A DNA stretch of 64,000 nt from the NCBI GenBank assembly GCA_003024785.1, contig PUQB01000003.1, forward strand, positions 1,783,348 through 1,847,347. Direction: 5' to 3'. Below, piece by piece: positions 13,013 to 23,597 of this stretch. The number at the start of each line of letters is the position of its first letter. Position 1 is the stretch's first letter. Source of the DNA: Selaginella tamariscina. Taxonomy: Eukaryota > Streptophyta > Lycopodiopsida > Selaginellales > Selaginellaceae. The translations under genes and the position numbers were made by a program. Under the pieces are notes generated by a model. The model saw only the letters and a program-made list of their open reading frames with translations, ran no database searches and was not told the origin of the DNA.

Positions 13013-13305
13013 TTATGCCAATAGCTTGGCTTGCTCGGATGCATTTCCCGGGTTGCCACCATATCCGAAACCATCGCATCTGGATCGAGCACAGTTATGT
13101 CCATCCCGCACTAGTCCCGTGCCTCGGCACCACTTCCCTGGACAACATTTTATAGAATTCTTTAAATGTTTATGCATGTATGTATAAACACAATAATTTC
13201 CACGTACTAAGTATGTATACAAGTACCTCCTGAGCCATCAGTGCAACTTTTAGCAGTTGCACTAGCAATAAGGAAGAGAAGAAAGAGACTACGCACCCAA
13301 TACAT
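13013..13305 (-). CDS. Small secreted Cys-rich peptide (4 Cys), two exons
   Basis: Exon 1 (13305-13227) encodes MYWVRSLFLLFLIASATA, a typical signal peptide with cleavage expected after ATA, then KSCTDGSG. A GGAG|GTACTT donor and a CCAG|GG acceptor give a 89-nt intron in phase 1. Exon 2 (13137-13013) continues in frame with KWCRGTGLVRDGHNCARSRC, followed by a Gly/Asn-rich tail ending AKLLA and TAA. The total is 67 residues, with a mature peptide of about 49 residues carrying four cysteines and a net basic core. The architecture is like plant antimicrobial or signalling peptides. I do not recognise a named family. Its gene layout (signal peptide exon, phase-1 intron, Cys-rich exon) matches the knottin-like gene at 56.9 kb. 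It is convergent with TGD4 and divergent from the F-box gene. Confidence 0.6.
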
Positions 13306-13518
13306 TGATGTGTTGGGTGTTGAACGCTCGTTCTCTTTTCTATACTCAAGACGTACACAATAAGAAGAGAATATACTACACGTAACTTCCAAAATACAAA
13401 TAGTGGAGAATAAATAAAACTTTGTTCACTGACATTATGAGAAAGCTAATCTTTCAGGAGTTAGTGGGAACGTGCTTTAAACAGTATGATTCCCAGGTAT
13501 CGCTTGTAGGTTATCATA

Positions 13519-14708
13519 ATGGATATACAGGAGATGGGGTTTGAGCAGGACATGGGCTGCTGCGGGGACTTCTCCTGTCTCATTGGGAGCAATCTAGTGC
13601 TTGTGATCCTTGCGCGCCTCGGTATACACGATCTGTTTAGAGTCAGGTGTGTTTGTAAATCGTGGTATGAAGCTGTTTTATCTCCGCATTTTGCCAAGGT
13701 ACTGCCGGATACCGACCATGTCTGGGCCGTATTGAGAGTCCGGACAGAGAAGCCTCAGGACGAGGAACAAAAAGAGAGTGCGGTTTACAACCTGGAGAGT
13801 CATGCCGAGGTATGGTATCCTTTGAGTACAAGTATTAGGCGTGTATGTAGCTTCCCAATGGGTCCTCCAGGGAGTATGTTCATGGGACTAGTCTCCTCTC
13901 AAGGACTTGTGTGTGGGAGATTAATGGAGCATGAAGAGAGCATTACATTGTGGGTAACCCCTTGCTTAAGATGTGGAAAACACTCCCTCCGGCACCCTTA
14001 TCTCGGATACCTCCTTATATGGAACACTTGTTAGAGGTTGATCCTACACTAGGCACTTATAGTGTTGTGGTACTTTATTATTCAACGACAGAGGAGGAAA
14101 AGTACAGTGTTCTACAGTACGACTCAAAACGGGATGTGTGGATACAGGGAGATTCTCTCTGGGAAGCAGCAGCGGTGGACAGCTGAAAGGGTGTGTTGTT
14201 GGGATAGACAGTTTGTGTATGGAGGAAGAACCGTATGTTCTATCGTATGATCCAGTGTATGCCACATGGTCTCATGTGTACGTTCCGTTTCCAGTTTTCA
14301 ACGATGAAGATGAGAATTGGAGAGGCTCCAGGTGCACGCTGAGTGCGGGTTTTCGGTACATGAACAGATGCATCTTGGCTGCATCCATGTGGAGAGTTGT
14401 GGAGGACGAGGACGAGCCGGTGGGATTAGCTGTGTGGGAGCTGGACGAGGCGAATGCTACTTGGAAGGTTGTTTCTAAGAGGAGGTTTAAGGAGGTATAT
14501 GGGCAGAGGTGGAGTACCAATGAAGGCGATATGAGCTGGAAGACACAGCTTGTCGGGGATGTGTTGGTTTTCTCTACTCGATAAGCCGTGGACACATGGT
14601 TTGTGTGCTCCAGTTGCATACAGTCTTAAGGATTCAACATGGGAGTCTTCGGTCGAAGAAACCTGGTCTATAGATTATGAATGTACCTATGCTTTTGTTC
14701 CAGTCTGA
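13519..14708 (+). CDS. F-box protein with kelch-like C-terminal half
   Basis: Such proteins are usually substrate receptors of SCF ubiquitin ligases. The F-box lies at residues of about 20-60 (LVLVILARLGIHDLFRVRCV, then CKSWYEAVLS). Downstream are features of plant F-box/kelch proteins: SSQGLVCGR, NPLLKMWKTLPPAP, YSVLQYDSK.DVW, CVVGIDSLCMEEEPYVLSYD, WELDEANATWKVVSKRRFKE and, near the end, PWTHGLCAPVAYSLKDSTWE. No intron is needed. The reading frame changes three times by single bases, near 13955 (tgggtaacccc), near 14138, and near 14577 (ctcgataagccg). If read straight the protein stops at 14584; following homologous sequence it ends at TGA 14706-14708. These may be sequence errors or decay. 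An AATAAA-like signal follows at about 14750. Confidence 0.7.
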
Positions 14709-15307
14709 TTGCCAGAATGTAACGTTCTAGCGATGCTTTTTGTATTGCAAAAATAAATAATGGGAGAAAAATATTATTTTACTTGTATATTTATATACAG
14801 TTAGACTGCCATTTTATATTAATTAATCAATTGTTATTAATTATAAAGTATTAAATTAGACATTTCAAATATGTAATTATAATTACTGAATAATATATAT
14901 ATATATAATAGAGAGAGAGAGAGAGAGAGAGTACTTTTCAAGCAATTGTAATTACCATGTTCTACATGTATTTGTATATGTTTTACACAGTTAATAAAAA
15001 ATGAATAACATCATGAGCAAGTACGTCATATATTTATTTACATTCACACACCACACAGACAACCGAAACCCATATATGGATATGAATGTGTGTGTGTGGG
15101 TTCTATATATATATATATTATATAATATATTATATATATATATATATATTATATATATAATATATATTATGTATGTATGTATAGAGAGAGAGGAAAGATG
15201 GTTCAAATTTCATATTTTTGCAATATCTACGTACAGGAACTTATTCATCCATAAACTTCACCGTATAAAAGTACACATCCACACACGCACGCACGCACAC
15301 TTCTTCA

Positions 15308-15338
<31 letters not shown>

Positions 15339-16200
15339 CAGTCCTTTCCTTTTTAATAAATCCACGGTTATATATCGACGAGTCAACGTTATATATAATA
15401 TATGTACAATTCGTAAGCTATATAAATCAATATATGTTTGATTTACTGTGTTAATATATTTTTTTTTTGCTAATTATTATTTTTAATTGAGAATTTTAAA
15501 ATGTATAATATTTCTAAATCCCTTGATACAAATATGAAATGTACTAATATAGTTTAATTGTTGTTTACTTGTCCAAGGTACTTACACAACTGTGTGCATA
15601 TTCTGCTGCGGTACAAAAAAACTAAATTAAATTATCAAATGGGTCTAGAAATGCTTTAAGTCAAATTGATGAATTAAATAAATATCCCTTCTATTAAACA
15701 ATTTAAATGAATTATTTTCAAAATATTATTTAATAAATGGATAAAGTCTAATTCATTACTTTAAAAATGAAATAAATGAATATCCCATACATTAAATGAA
15801 TTTAAATGAATATCCAAATAACATATATTATTTAAATAGTGTTTTTTAAAATAGTTAAGCACAAGGGTAATATATTTAAAATATTAGTAATATATTTTTA
15901 TTTTTCTAATAATTAATGTTTTAAAAAATTTATAGCTGAAAATAATTTAAGCCATCCAATTAAAAGAATAATTTGAAAATGCATTACATAATCAAATTAC
16001 TTATGATCTAATTTAATGTTCTTCTGTACGATACCAGGATTTGAATTCGTGCCTGAGAAACAGATTGGATAGGACCTTGTCGAAACGGTGTATGTGTGTC
16101 TGCACGCGCGAAGTGCTATATATGTATTTGTGTGTATGTGTATCTACGTATTACGCTGTCTTTAGACTTATACGTAGTAGAATAGCATCTTCTCAGATCC
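14709..16200. other. AT-rich intergenic region with microsatellites
   Basis: Contains a GA run (14911-14931), TA-rich palindromic stretches (15105-15170) and TG runs (15308-15330). Around 16029-16080 the minus strand holds a GAATTCAAATCC block resembling a tRNA B-box, possibly another SINE trace. No gene was found. Confidence 0.5.
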
Positions 16201-16479
16201 CTACTTTAACTTGTAAGTAATTAATAAGAAGACGTGAAAGCAGCCAAAGTTGGCAGTTCCTGCATTCTTGATTAACATCCGGCCAAAGGGGGCGCTGCTC
16301 TGTTGCACATAATGAGCCTTTGTTAAGGACCGGCAGAGAACATCTTGTTGAATCGCACTGGTGATAAGGTTTCCGCTTTCATCTTGTACTGTTGTGTTCT
16401 CCTTCAGGGTTTGGACAGTGCTATTGACACTCTCACCTTGCAAATCCTTTAAGAAGAAGCAGGCCCTTCTAAGTGAGTT
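16201..16479 (-). CDS. Possible exon of an uncharacterised protein
   Basis: The minus strand stays open for about 92 codons, reading FFLKDLQGESVNSTVQ, then QQDVLCRSLTKAHYVQQSSA, then PFGRMLIKNAGTANFGCF, ending in a hydrophobic tail and a TAG stop at 16201. The base composition is higher in GC than the flanks, and residue usage looks protein-like rather than random. I do not recognise a family. No start exon was located because the plus-strand PP2C begins only 80 bp away. It may be the last exon of a lost gene or a relic. Confidence 0.3.
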   Translation of the reverse strand, partial: NSLRRACFFLKDLQGESVNSTVQTLKENTTVQDESGNLITSAIQQDVLCRSLTKAHYVQQSSAPFGRMLIKNAGTANFGCFHVFLLITYKLK

Positions 16480-16560
16480 TACATCTCTCTCTCAAAATGC
16501 ACCTGGTGCCTTACTAACACATACACATACACACAGTATACCTATTTTTAACATGCAGAG

Positions 16561-17601
16561 ATGAAAAGCCGTCTTTGCATAGCTCTAGCAACTTTTGTAA
16601 TCGGTTACTACCTATCCCAATATAACGCTTCAAGGTGGAACTATGGTGTTGACAGTAGGAAAGGACTGAGATATTACCAAGAGGACAGAGTTGTGGTTGT
16701 AGGCAATGGCAATGGTACCACAGTTGGCCTCTTTGGAGTTTTTGATGGTCATGGAGGGTACGAAGCCAGTGAATTCGCATCTAAGAATTTCTATTCCAGG
16801 TTCTCTCACCATCTAGCTCAACGTGGGATAGTGCATGAAGCTCTCAGGTTGGTCACAACATCCTTCCTCTCTCTCTCAATGTATATGTGTGTGTTAACAA
16901 CTTTGATCACACACGTATGCATACGTACACGCAATGTATCACACACAATTATTGGTATTTCAGGATGGCACTCCGTGACGTGGAAGAACAGTTCATGGAG
17001 ATGGCTAAGAGGGAAGGGTTGTCTGCAGGATCTACAGCATGTATTGCAGCGGTTACATCAAAATTTCTAGTTGTGGCAAATGTGGGTGACTCTAGAGCTC
17101 TTTTCTGTTCTTCTTCTTCTTCATCCAACGGTGTACAGCTAAAGGCAGTAGAGCTTACCCAAGATCATCATCCTCAGTTGCCAGGAGAGAGAGCTAGAAT
17201 TGAAGCAGCCGGAGGATTCGTGACCTATGCTGCCTGCTGTTACAGGTATGCGATAGTGCACAAGTATACACTAACACTCATCCACTATATGTTTTTACAG
17301 AGTGAATGGTTACTTGGCAGTGTCCAGGGCGATTGGAGACATAGAATTGAAGCCATATGGATTGAGTGCAGAGCCGGACATGACTGTGCATGAAAGGTCG
17401 GGATTAGGAGCAGGATACTTGCTGGTTTTATCGGACGGGATTGTGGAGCAGATGTCCTCTCAAGATGTGTGCGATACACTCGCATTGTTGTTAAATGGGA
17501 AGGAGGGACTCTCACTGGATCAACTGGCTTCTCGACTTGTAGATAAAGCTCTTCAAACAGGTAGTTCTGATAATCTTTCCATCATCATTGTGTCCTTGTG
17601 A
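16561..17601 (+). CDS. PP2C-type protein phosphatase, membrane-anchored
   Basis: PP2Cs are Mn/Mg-dependent Ser/Thr phosphatases. Exons are 16561-16847, 16964-17245 and 17301-17601, joining in frame at GT-AG introns. An N-terminal hydrophobic segment (LCIALATFVIGYYLS) suggests a membrane anchor or signal. PP2C motifs in order are YYQEDR, GLFGVFDGHGGYEAS, VANVGDSRALF, ELTQDHHPQ, ERARIEAAGGFV, GYLAVSRAIGD, KPYGLSAEPD, LLVLSDGIVEQMSS and SSDNLSIIIV. The metal-binding aspartates of the D-G-H-G-G, SDG and DN motifs are all visible. At about 289 aa it is near the size of a minimal catalytic domain. No frame break is needed. It converges on a paralogue at 17775-18845 with the same intron positions, so the two arose by inverted duplication. 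Confidence 0.88.
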
Positions 17602-17774
17602 AATGCTACTGTAATATATCGTTATATCCTCCATATCAAGCTGAAACAATCCTTCTTGTGTGTACATGCGCACATGGTTTAACAAGAGATACACAAGCAG
17701 CTGCGTACCTGATGAATGGAAAGCCAGGTACATATATAGTCATTTATTTCAATCAAGCATGTGAAAGCAACATG

Positions 17775-18845
17775 TTACAAAGAAACTATGACTACGGAAA
17801 GATTGTCCCTACTACCTGTTTCCAAAGCTTTATCAACCACTCTTCGAGCCAATTCATCCATAGATGGCTTCTCATTTCCCTTCACCAACGATGTTAGAGT
17901 ATTACACACGTCTTGAGACGACATCTTCTGCACAATCCCATCTGATAAGACAAGCAAATATCCTGGTGTACGTCTCTCATACGCTCTCACATCTGGCTCT
18001 GCACTCACTCCATATGGCTTCGTATCCTTGTTTCCAATCGCCCTGGACACTGCCAAACGCCCATTCACCCTGTAGAACATAACTGTCATATGAGAGCTAG
18101 AGAGGGAGGGAAAGAGAGATACCTATAGCAACCATACTTGTATAACACAGATCCTCCGGCTGCTTCAATCCTTGCTCTCTCAGTTGGTAACTGGGGATGA
18201 TGATCTTGAGTTAACTCTTGCAGTGGTCCACGATCAGGACAGAAAAGAGCCCTGGAATCCCCCACATTTGCAACAATTATATACGTAGCTGTGACCACTG
18301 CAACACATGCTGTAGTTCCAGCAACGATCCCTCTCTTTTTGGCATTCTTCATGAAACGCTCTTCCAAATCCCGTAGTGCCAACCTGTGTGTTTAAGTTAG
18401 TAACTGATGCCCTAGTACATGTGTGTAGCCAACCTTAGAGCTTCCTCCACTCGATGACGATGCTGATGATCACCATGCTTCAGAAAGCGGAAAACTTGCC
18501 AGAGATTCTCTTAGCTGCATAGTCGCTTGCTTCCCAACCCGAGTGACCATCGAAGACTGCAAATAGGGCAATCCCGTCCTTGCATGTAACCGCAACTCTA
18601 TCCTCATTAGTTGATCTGTGACCTTGTATAGACTGAACAGCAAACTTCCAGCTTGTCTCTCCGTGTTTAGGACTTGCTATATCTCCTTGCAATTGCCGTG
18701 TTCTTGCTTTTCTACAAGCAATTGCAAGAGCTGTGAGACTGCCAGATACGATCCAAGCATGTTTCCTAACAACTGCAAGCCAACTGCGTCTCCTTAATAG
18801 CCGAGCAAGTGCGATACCCGCAAGATACCAGAGACTATTTACCAT
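17775..18845 (-). CDS. PP2C-type protein phosphatase, inverted paralogue
   Basis: Exons on the minus strand are 18845-18434, 18383-18123 and 18069-17775, with intron positions matching the plus-strand PP2C. The N-terminus is longer, with hydrophobic stretches (LWYLAGIALARLL, IVSGSLTALAIA). Motifs are STNEDRVAV, ALFAVFDGHSGWEAS (the usual second Gly of DGHGG is Ser), VANVGDSRALFC, LTQDHHPQLPTERARIEAAG, RLAVSRAIG, PYGVSAEPD, LLVLSDGIVQKMSS and SRDNLSVVIV. The SRAIGD aspartate is replaced by Asn (SRAIGNKD), although a neighbouring Asp follows. One base appears missing near 18489, where GKF must join RFLKHGDH. The ATG is only 19 bp from the stop of the upstream aminotransferase; TATATAAAAAG lies in that gap. 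Confidence 0.82.
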
Positions 18846-18864
18846 TGTATAACCCTAATTCTTT

Positions 18865-18871
18865 TTATATA

Positions 18872-18907
<36 letters not shown>

Positions 18908-21359
18908 ATAAAGGTAAACGTACACATTAATAAGATATAAATCATATTTTCTTTCTGAGGTGCCTTAAGTTTCTGAATGGCAGCTTTCACTGTCTCCTCG
19001 TCCTTACAGAATGCAAATCTAACCAAGTGTTTCCCGTCGTTTGGATCCTCATAGAATCCACTGGGAGGTATAGCAGCAACACCAACCTTCTCTATCAGGT
19101 GCATGCAGAACTCCATGTCATCCTGAAACCGAAAGGAGTGTGATCAACCATGACGAAATAAGTCCCTTGTGGTTGAAAAACCTTAAACCCGACCTCCTTA
19201 AGCCCCTCGACAAGGATGTTCTTCCTAGAGAGATATGCAGCCTTGAGTTCTTCGTAATATGAATCTGGAGCTTCCAGGGCTGCTGCTGCTCCATATTGCA
19301 TCGGTGTTGCTGTCGAGAACGTAATATTTGAATGTGCTTGTCGAATACCATATGTCAGATGTGGTGGTGCAATAGCCCATCCCACTTTCCATCCAGTGAA
19401 GGAGTATGTCTTCCCAATAGAGCTCATTGTCACGGTTCTTTCGAACATTCCCTTGAGTGAAGCAATGGATACATGCTCTCCTTCATAGACCAATCTGTAC
19501 ATATATGCACGTTAGTGTGTGTGTGTGTGTGTGTGTAAACCAAACCTTTCGTAGACCTCATCAGTGAAAGCCAGAACATTGTGTTCGATACACAGGGAGG
19601 CAATAAGCTCGAGCTCCTTACGAGAAAAGACTTTACCAGTGGGATTATGCGGAGTGTTTAAGAGAACTGCCTTGGTTTTGCTACTGAATGCGGCACGTAA
19701 GTCTTCCTCGGAGAATGAGAAGTGTGGTGGCCTTAATACGACTGTCTTCATTTTTGCACCCACCATACCTGCGGCTACTTCGTACACATCAAAGAAGGGG
19801 GCAAACATGATTATCTCGTCTCCCGGGTTTACTAAGCCGAGCATTGTTGAGGAGATTGCCTCTGTGCATCCACATGTGACTGTTATCTCTGTCTCTGGAT
19901 CCACCTTTAGTCCTGTGTCTTTCTCAAACCTGTCATATATTTCAAGTCAACCCTGGTGCATGTGTACATGTGTATGTGTGTGTGTAGGGAGAAAGAGAGA
20001 GAGAGAACTCTCTTAACATTAAAGATACATGAATGGGAAGCTAAGAGAAGTAGGGTGTATTGAGTGCATACATCCATATGTGATTTAATGAGCTCACGTG
20101 ATTACAACTGTTACAAATCCTACCTGTTATACATTCTAAGTCAAATACACATGCACAGAATAGCGTTTCTTCTTAACTTTAACAGTGCTATAACGCATGC
20201 GTGCGTGCCTGCGTGCTATGTGTTGGGAGGGGGAAAGAATATGAGGACTGTTTTGTATATAAGATGTTCTATTTTATTGTATCACGTATAAATATATTAA
20301 GCAGTATATAAATGTGGTTGACAAAGGCTGTACAATGCCATGTGTGAGAAATGGCTCTACTTTACAAATATAAACAGGAAACACACATACACACGCATAT
20401 GTATGTACGTGTGAATGTACACACATATGCTTTGTCTAACCTTTTTGCAATTGCATTGCCTAGTTCTGGGATTCCAGAGCCACGGGCATACTGGTTTTTA
20501 CCCACAGTTCGAAGTGCCTGTACTGCTGCTTCTCTAATGAACTCGGGACCATCAAAGTTGGGGAACCCCTGACCAAGATTAATCGCTCCGTGCTTAATTG
20601 CCAAAGTGCTCATGAAGGTGAAAATCGTAGGCTTAAACTTCTCTAAACGCTTAGCCACCTAAACACACAAATCGATTTTACATACTCAGTCATAGATACG
20701 TAGATACACGCGCGTGCACACACACACACAACACAATATAAATTATTATAAAATTTATAATTTAATAATTCTATAATTTTATCAAATCTGGTCATGGCCA
20801 ATAATAATAATAATATATATCCTATACTTAATGTATATTTCTATAATGAAAATATATAAAATATGTTTATTTACAATTCTACAACATTTCCAATAGAAAT
20901 AAGAGAACAACTAGTTATATACATATATTAGAGAAATATATCTATATATATTTTTCTACAATACCGTGTGTGTGTGAGTAGGATGTATACATATAATCCA
21001 CATGTAGACCGATAATTTATTAAACTAACTCATCACCAAAAATTAAAGTGTGCATTATGGAAAAATATTTTAAATGTGTTGCATTTCGTATATCGACTTA
21101 TATTTTCTGTCATGCAAATATATACAGAAATATAATTAATTCAAATCTAGATCTTAAATTATATACAATTTTATGAGATTACCAGTGGGGGATTCACAAT
21201 TAAGGTGCCATTTTCCTGATGCACTGTAGTAGTCGCCATGGATTGAACCTTGTTTAACAGCAATGGCGCTGTTAAACTCCTAAAACTTAAACCTAAACCT
21301 CTAACATAAGCTTGGCTATGGCGGACACAGAATATTCCCGCCATTGAATTGGTATCCAT
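18865..21359 (-). CDS. Class I/II PLP-dependent aminotransferase (kynurenine/glutamine transaminase-like)
   Basis: The enzyme transfers amino groups between amino acids and 2-oxo acids through PLP. Exons are 21359-21183, 20658-20441, 19929-19546 and 19494-18865. The first exon gives a Ser/Arg-containing N-terminus that may be an organelle transit peptide, with a second Met at MATTTVH. Landmarks are INLGQGFPNFDGP, NQYARGSG, VTCGCTEAI, NTPHNPTGKVFSRKE, FTDEVYE (PLP-binding Asp/Tyr), SSIGKTYSFTGWKVGW (PLP lysine), QPQGTYFVMVDH and HLVRFAFCK (substrate-binding Arg). A single missing base near 19130 separates HTPFGF from QDDMEFCMHL. After KAPQKEN the frame runs through a (TA)n tract, giving an odd FIYIYIYIYIYTI tail. 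Family members usually end before this, so either an intron is hidden or the stop has been lost. Confidence 0.85.
18871..18903. repeat. (TA)n microsatellite at the aminotransferase 3' end
   Basis: A TA run inside the last open reading frame of the aminotransferase, about 30 bp from the PP2C start codon. Confidence 0.9.
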
Positions 21360-21395
21360 CGTTCCACCGTGGGAAGGAAGGACTGGTAGCCGCAC

Positions 21396-21791
21396 GCCAG
21401 AAGAGAATATTCTAGCTGCGTTGTGTGGATGCTGCTTACGAATATTCTAAGAATCTTTGTAAATTTGAATTTTGATATCAATGATGAGAAAAAATGGAAT
21501 GTATGTTTTTATTTTAAATTATATATATTACAAAACATATTACAACTGCTACATTTTTAAATATATTAAAATTACATTACTGATTTAAAATTAAATTAAT
21601 AAAGTAATATTTACAATTTTAATTTTAGGGAATTAAAAACATCCAAATTAAAAAAATATCAAAAATATATAAATTATATTAAAAATAATAATCTCTTTTG
21701 ATAATAAACTAATCTCTTTAATTTTGCTTTAATCATTCTTTAATTATATTATTTATAAGAAAAAATCATAAATTAAATTTGCATTGTTCTG
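21396..21791. other. Divergent intergenic region
   Basis: AT-rich spacer between the aminotransferase (minus) and the PPR gene (plus). It presumably contains both promoters, but no clear element could be assigned. Confidence 0.45.
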
Positions 21792-23458
21792 ATGATCAAC
21801 CCCATAACGTTATCCGCCCCAACAAGGCTTAGGGGCAAGAGTTGCAATCCGGACACCGAATTCTTTGCTCAGCTTCTCAAATCCACAGCCAAGTCCCAGA
21901 ATCTAAGCGAAGGCAGGCGAATTCACTCCCAGATTGTTGAATCTGGCCATGGCGGCGACAGATACTTGGAGAATCTCCTTATCGACATGTATGGTAAGTG
22001 CGGAAGTGTAGAAGATGCAAGGGACGTCTTCAACTCTGTCTCCAAACCGAATGTCTTTTCATGGACTATCATGATCCAGGCATATGCCCAGAACGGACAT
22101 CTGTACGAGGCAAGGGCAATGTTCAATAGCATGGAGAATCCCTCAGCAGCGGCCTGGAACACGATCATATCTGCATATGCGCAGATGGGTCACCTCCGTG
22201 AAGCAAAGGAGCTCTTCGAACAAATGCCCGAGAAAGACACAGTTTCATGGAATGCAATGATTGCAGCATATGCCCAGAACGGGCATCTCGAGTTAGCTAA
22301 GTCCATTTTCGATTCGATGCCGCTCTCTAACGTGGTGTCGTGGAACGCTATGATCAGTGCATATGGTGAGAAGGGGCGTATAGATGATGCAGCTCTGTTG
22401 TTCCAGAGGATGCCACAGAGGAATTTAGTTTCATGGAATGCGATGATAACTGCATATGCCCGGAACGGGTATCTCCAGGAAGCCAGAGATTTGCTTGAGA
22501 ACATGCCCCAGCAGGAGATTGTTGCGGTAACAGCCATGATTGCAGCCTACGGTGAATCTGGAGACATTGCCGAGGCGGAGAAACTGTTCTACAGTAGGAG
22601 CTCCACGGACGTCATTCTCTCCACTAGCATGCTTACAGTGTATGCCCAGAACGGGCAAATGCTAGCAGCAAAAGAGCTCTACGATAGAATGTCAAATCGG
22701 AATGCAGTTTCTTGTTCAGTTATGATATCCGCATTGGGTCGTGCGGGGCGTGTGGAGGAGGCCAGAACAACATTTGAGAAGTTCAGTGAGAAGGATGGCG
22801 TTGTGTGGAACACAATGATGCAGGTATATGCAGAGAATGGGCATTTTCTCGAGGCGAAGCAACTGTTCGACATAATGCCACTGAGGAAAGACACCATTTC
22901 GTGGAACACTCTGATGAATGCATGTTTAGTTAGTGGGGAGTTTGAGGAAGTCGAGAGGCTGTTTTGGGAAATGCCAGAGCGGGATGTTGTATCATGGAAC
23001 TGTAGGATGAGTGCGTTTGTTATGCGAGGGTTCTTCACGAAGCACAGGTTACTCTTGAGCAGATGCCAGTGAGAAGTCTTGTATCCTGGACAACTCTGAT
23101 TGGTGCATATGCACAACAAGTGGGCAAATGCAGACTCAGTCTAGAGATTTTTCACAGGATGGAGCGAGAAGGTGTGCAGCCTGATGAACTGGTAAGTAAT
23201 TGTTTTGTAATATCAGTGTTTGTTTATCTTCTTAACTTTCCTATGTTTTCTAGTGCTTGCTACTTGTGTTGGCTTCTTGTGCACGAGGAGGACTGACTGA
23301 AGAAGGTTGGCTTAACTTTGTATGTATGGGTTCGGATCGAGATTTGACACCTGGGGTTGAACACTATAGTTGACATGCTTAAGCGAGCTGGAAAATCTAA
23401 GGAGGCCAAAGAACTTGTTGATGGCATGCCCTTTGAGGTGGATATACACCTCTACTAA
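21792..23458 (+). pseudogene. PPR protein, truncated and frame-broken
   Basis: PPR proteins bind organellar RNA one base per repeat. From the ATG at 21792 there are about a dozen repeats with the wording VSWNAMIAAYAQNGH, for example EKDTVSWNAMIAAYA and VSWNAMISAYGEKGR. A leading segment (EGRRIHSQIVESGHGGDRYL) is typical of PCMP-type proteins. The frame shifts by one base near 23028, where MRGF must join LHEAQVTLEQMPVRS. A GTAAGT donor follows at 23192. Exon 2 from 23254 gives CLLLVLASCARGG, then GVEHYS, with another one-base break near 23370 before [16 protein letters not shown]. It stops at TAA 23456-23458 without the E/E+/DYW tail that such a leader normally accompanies. A fragment of the gene also occurs at 32.83 kb. 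Confidence 0.7.
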
Positions 23459-23519
23459 CATACATGTATCTTATTGATATACTTAAATGTAACTTGTATC
23501 TTGTACTGTAAGGCTTAGA

Positions 23520-23575
23520 TATCTTTGAGAAGATGGACACACGGACTGTGTTCGCGTGTTTATATGAGTCGCCTG
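23520..23575 (+). pseudogene. PPR fragment identical to part of the DYW PPR gene
   Basis: The 30 bp at 23524-23553 are identical to 48201-48230 ([10 protein letters not shown] in both). Similarity fades after that point. It overlaps the 3' end of the desaturase relic, so this spot joins pieces of different genes. Confidence 0.6.
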
Positions 23576-23597
23576 GAAAAGGAAGAGCAAGAAACCT

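Noticed and set aside
12954..13187. Plus-strand frame containing GDPILTVATALS, briefly resembling a DExH helicase block
   Set aside because: Only that short run matches. The opposite strand forms a complete signal-peptide plus Cys-rich peptide gene with good splice sites.
19564..20016. Plus-strand 150-codon frame
   Set aside because: Antisense shadow of the aminotransferase exon that carries the NTPHNPTGK motif.
22190..22537. Minus-strand frames across the PPR gene
   Set aside because: Periodic antisense frames produced by PPR repeats, with no independent support.
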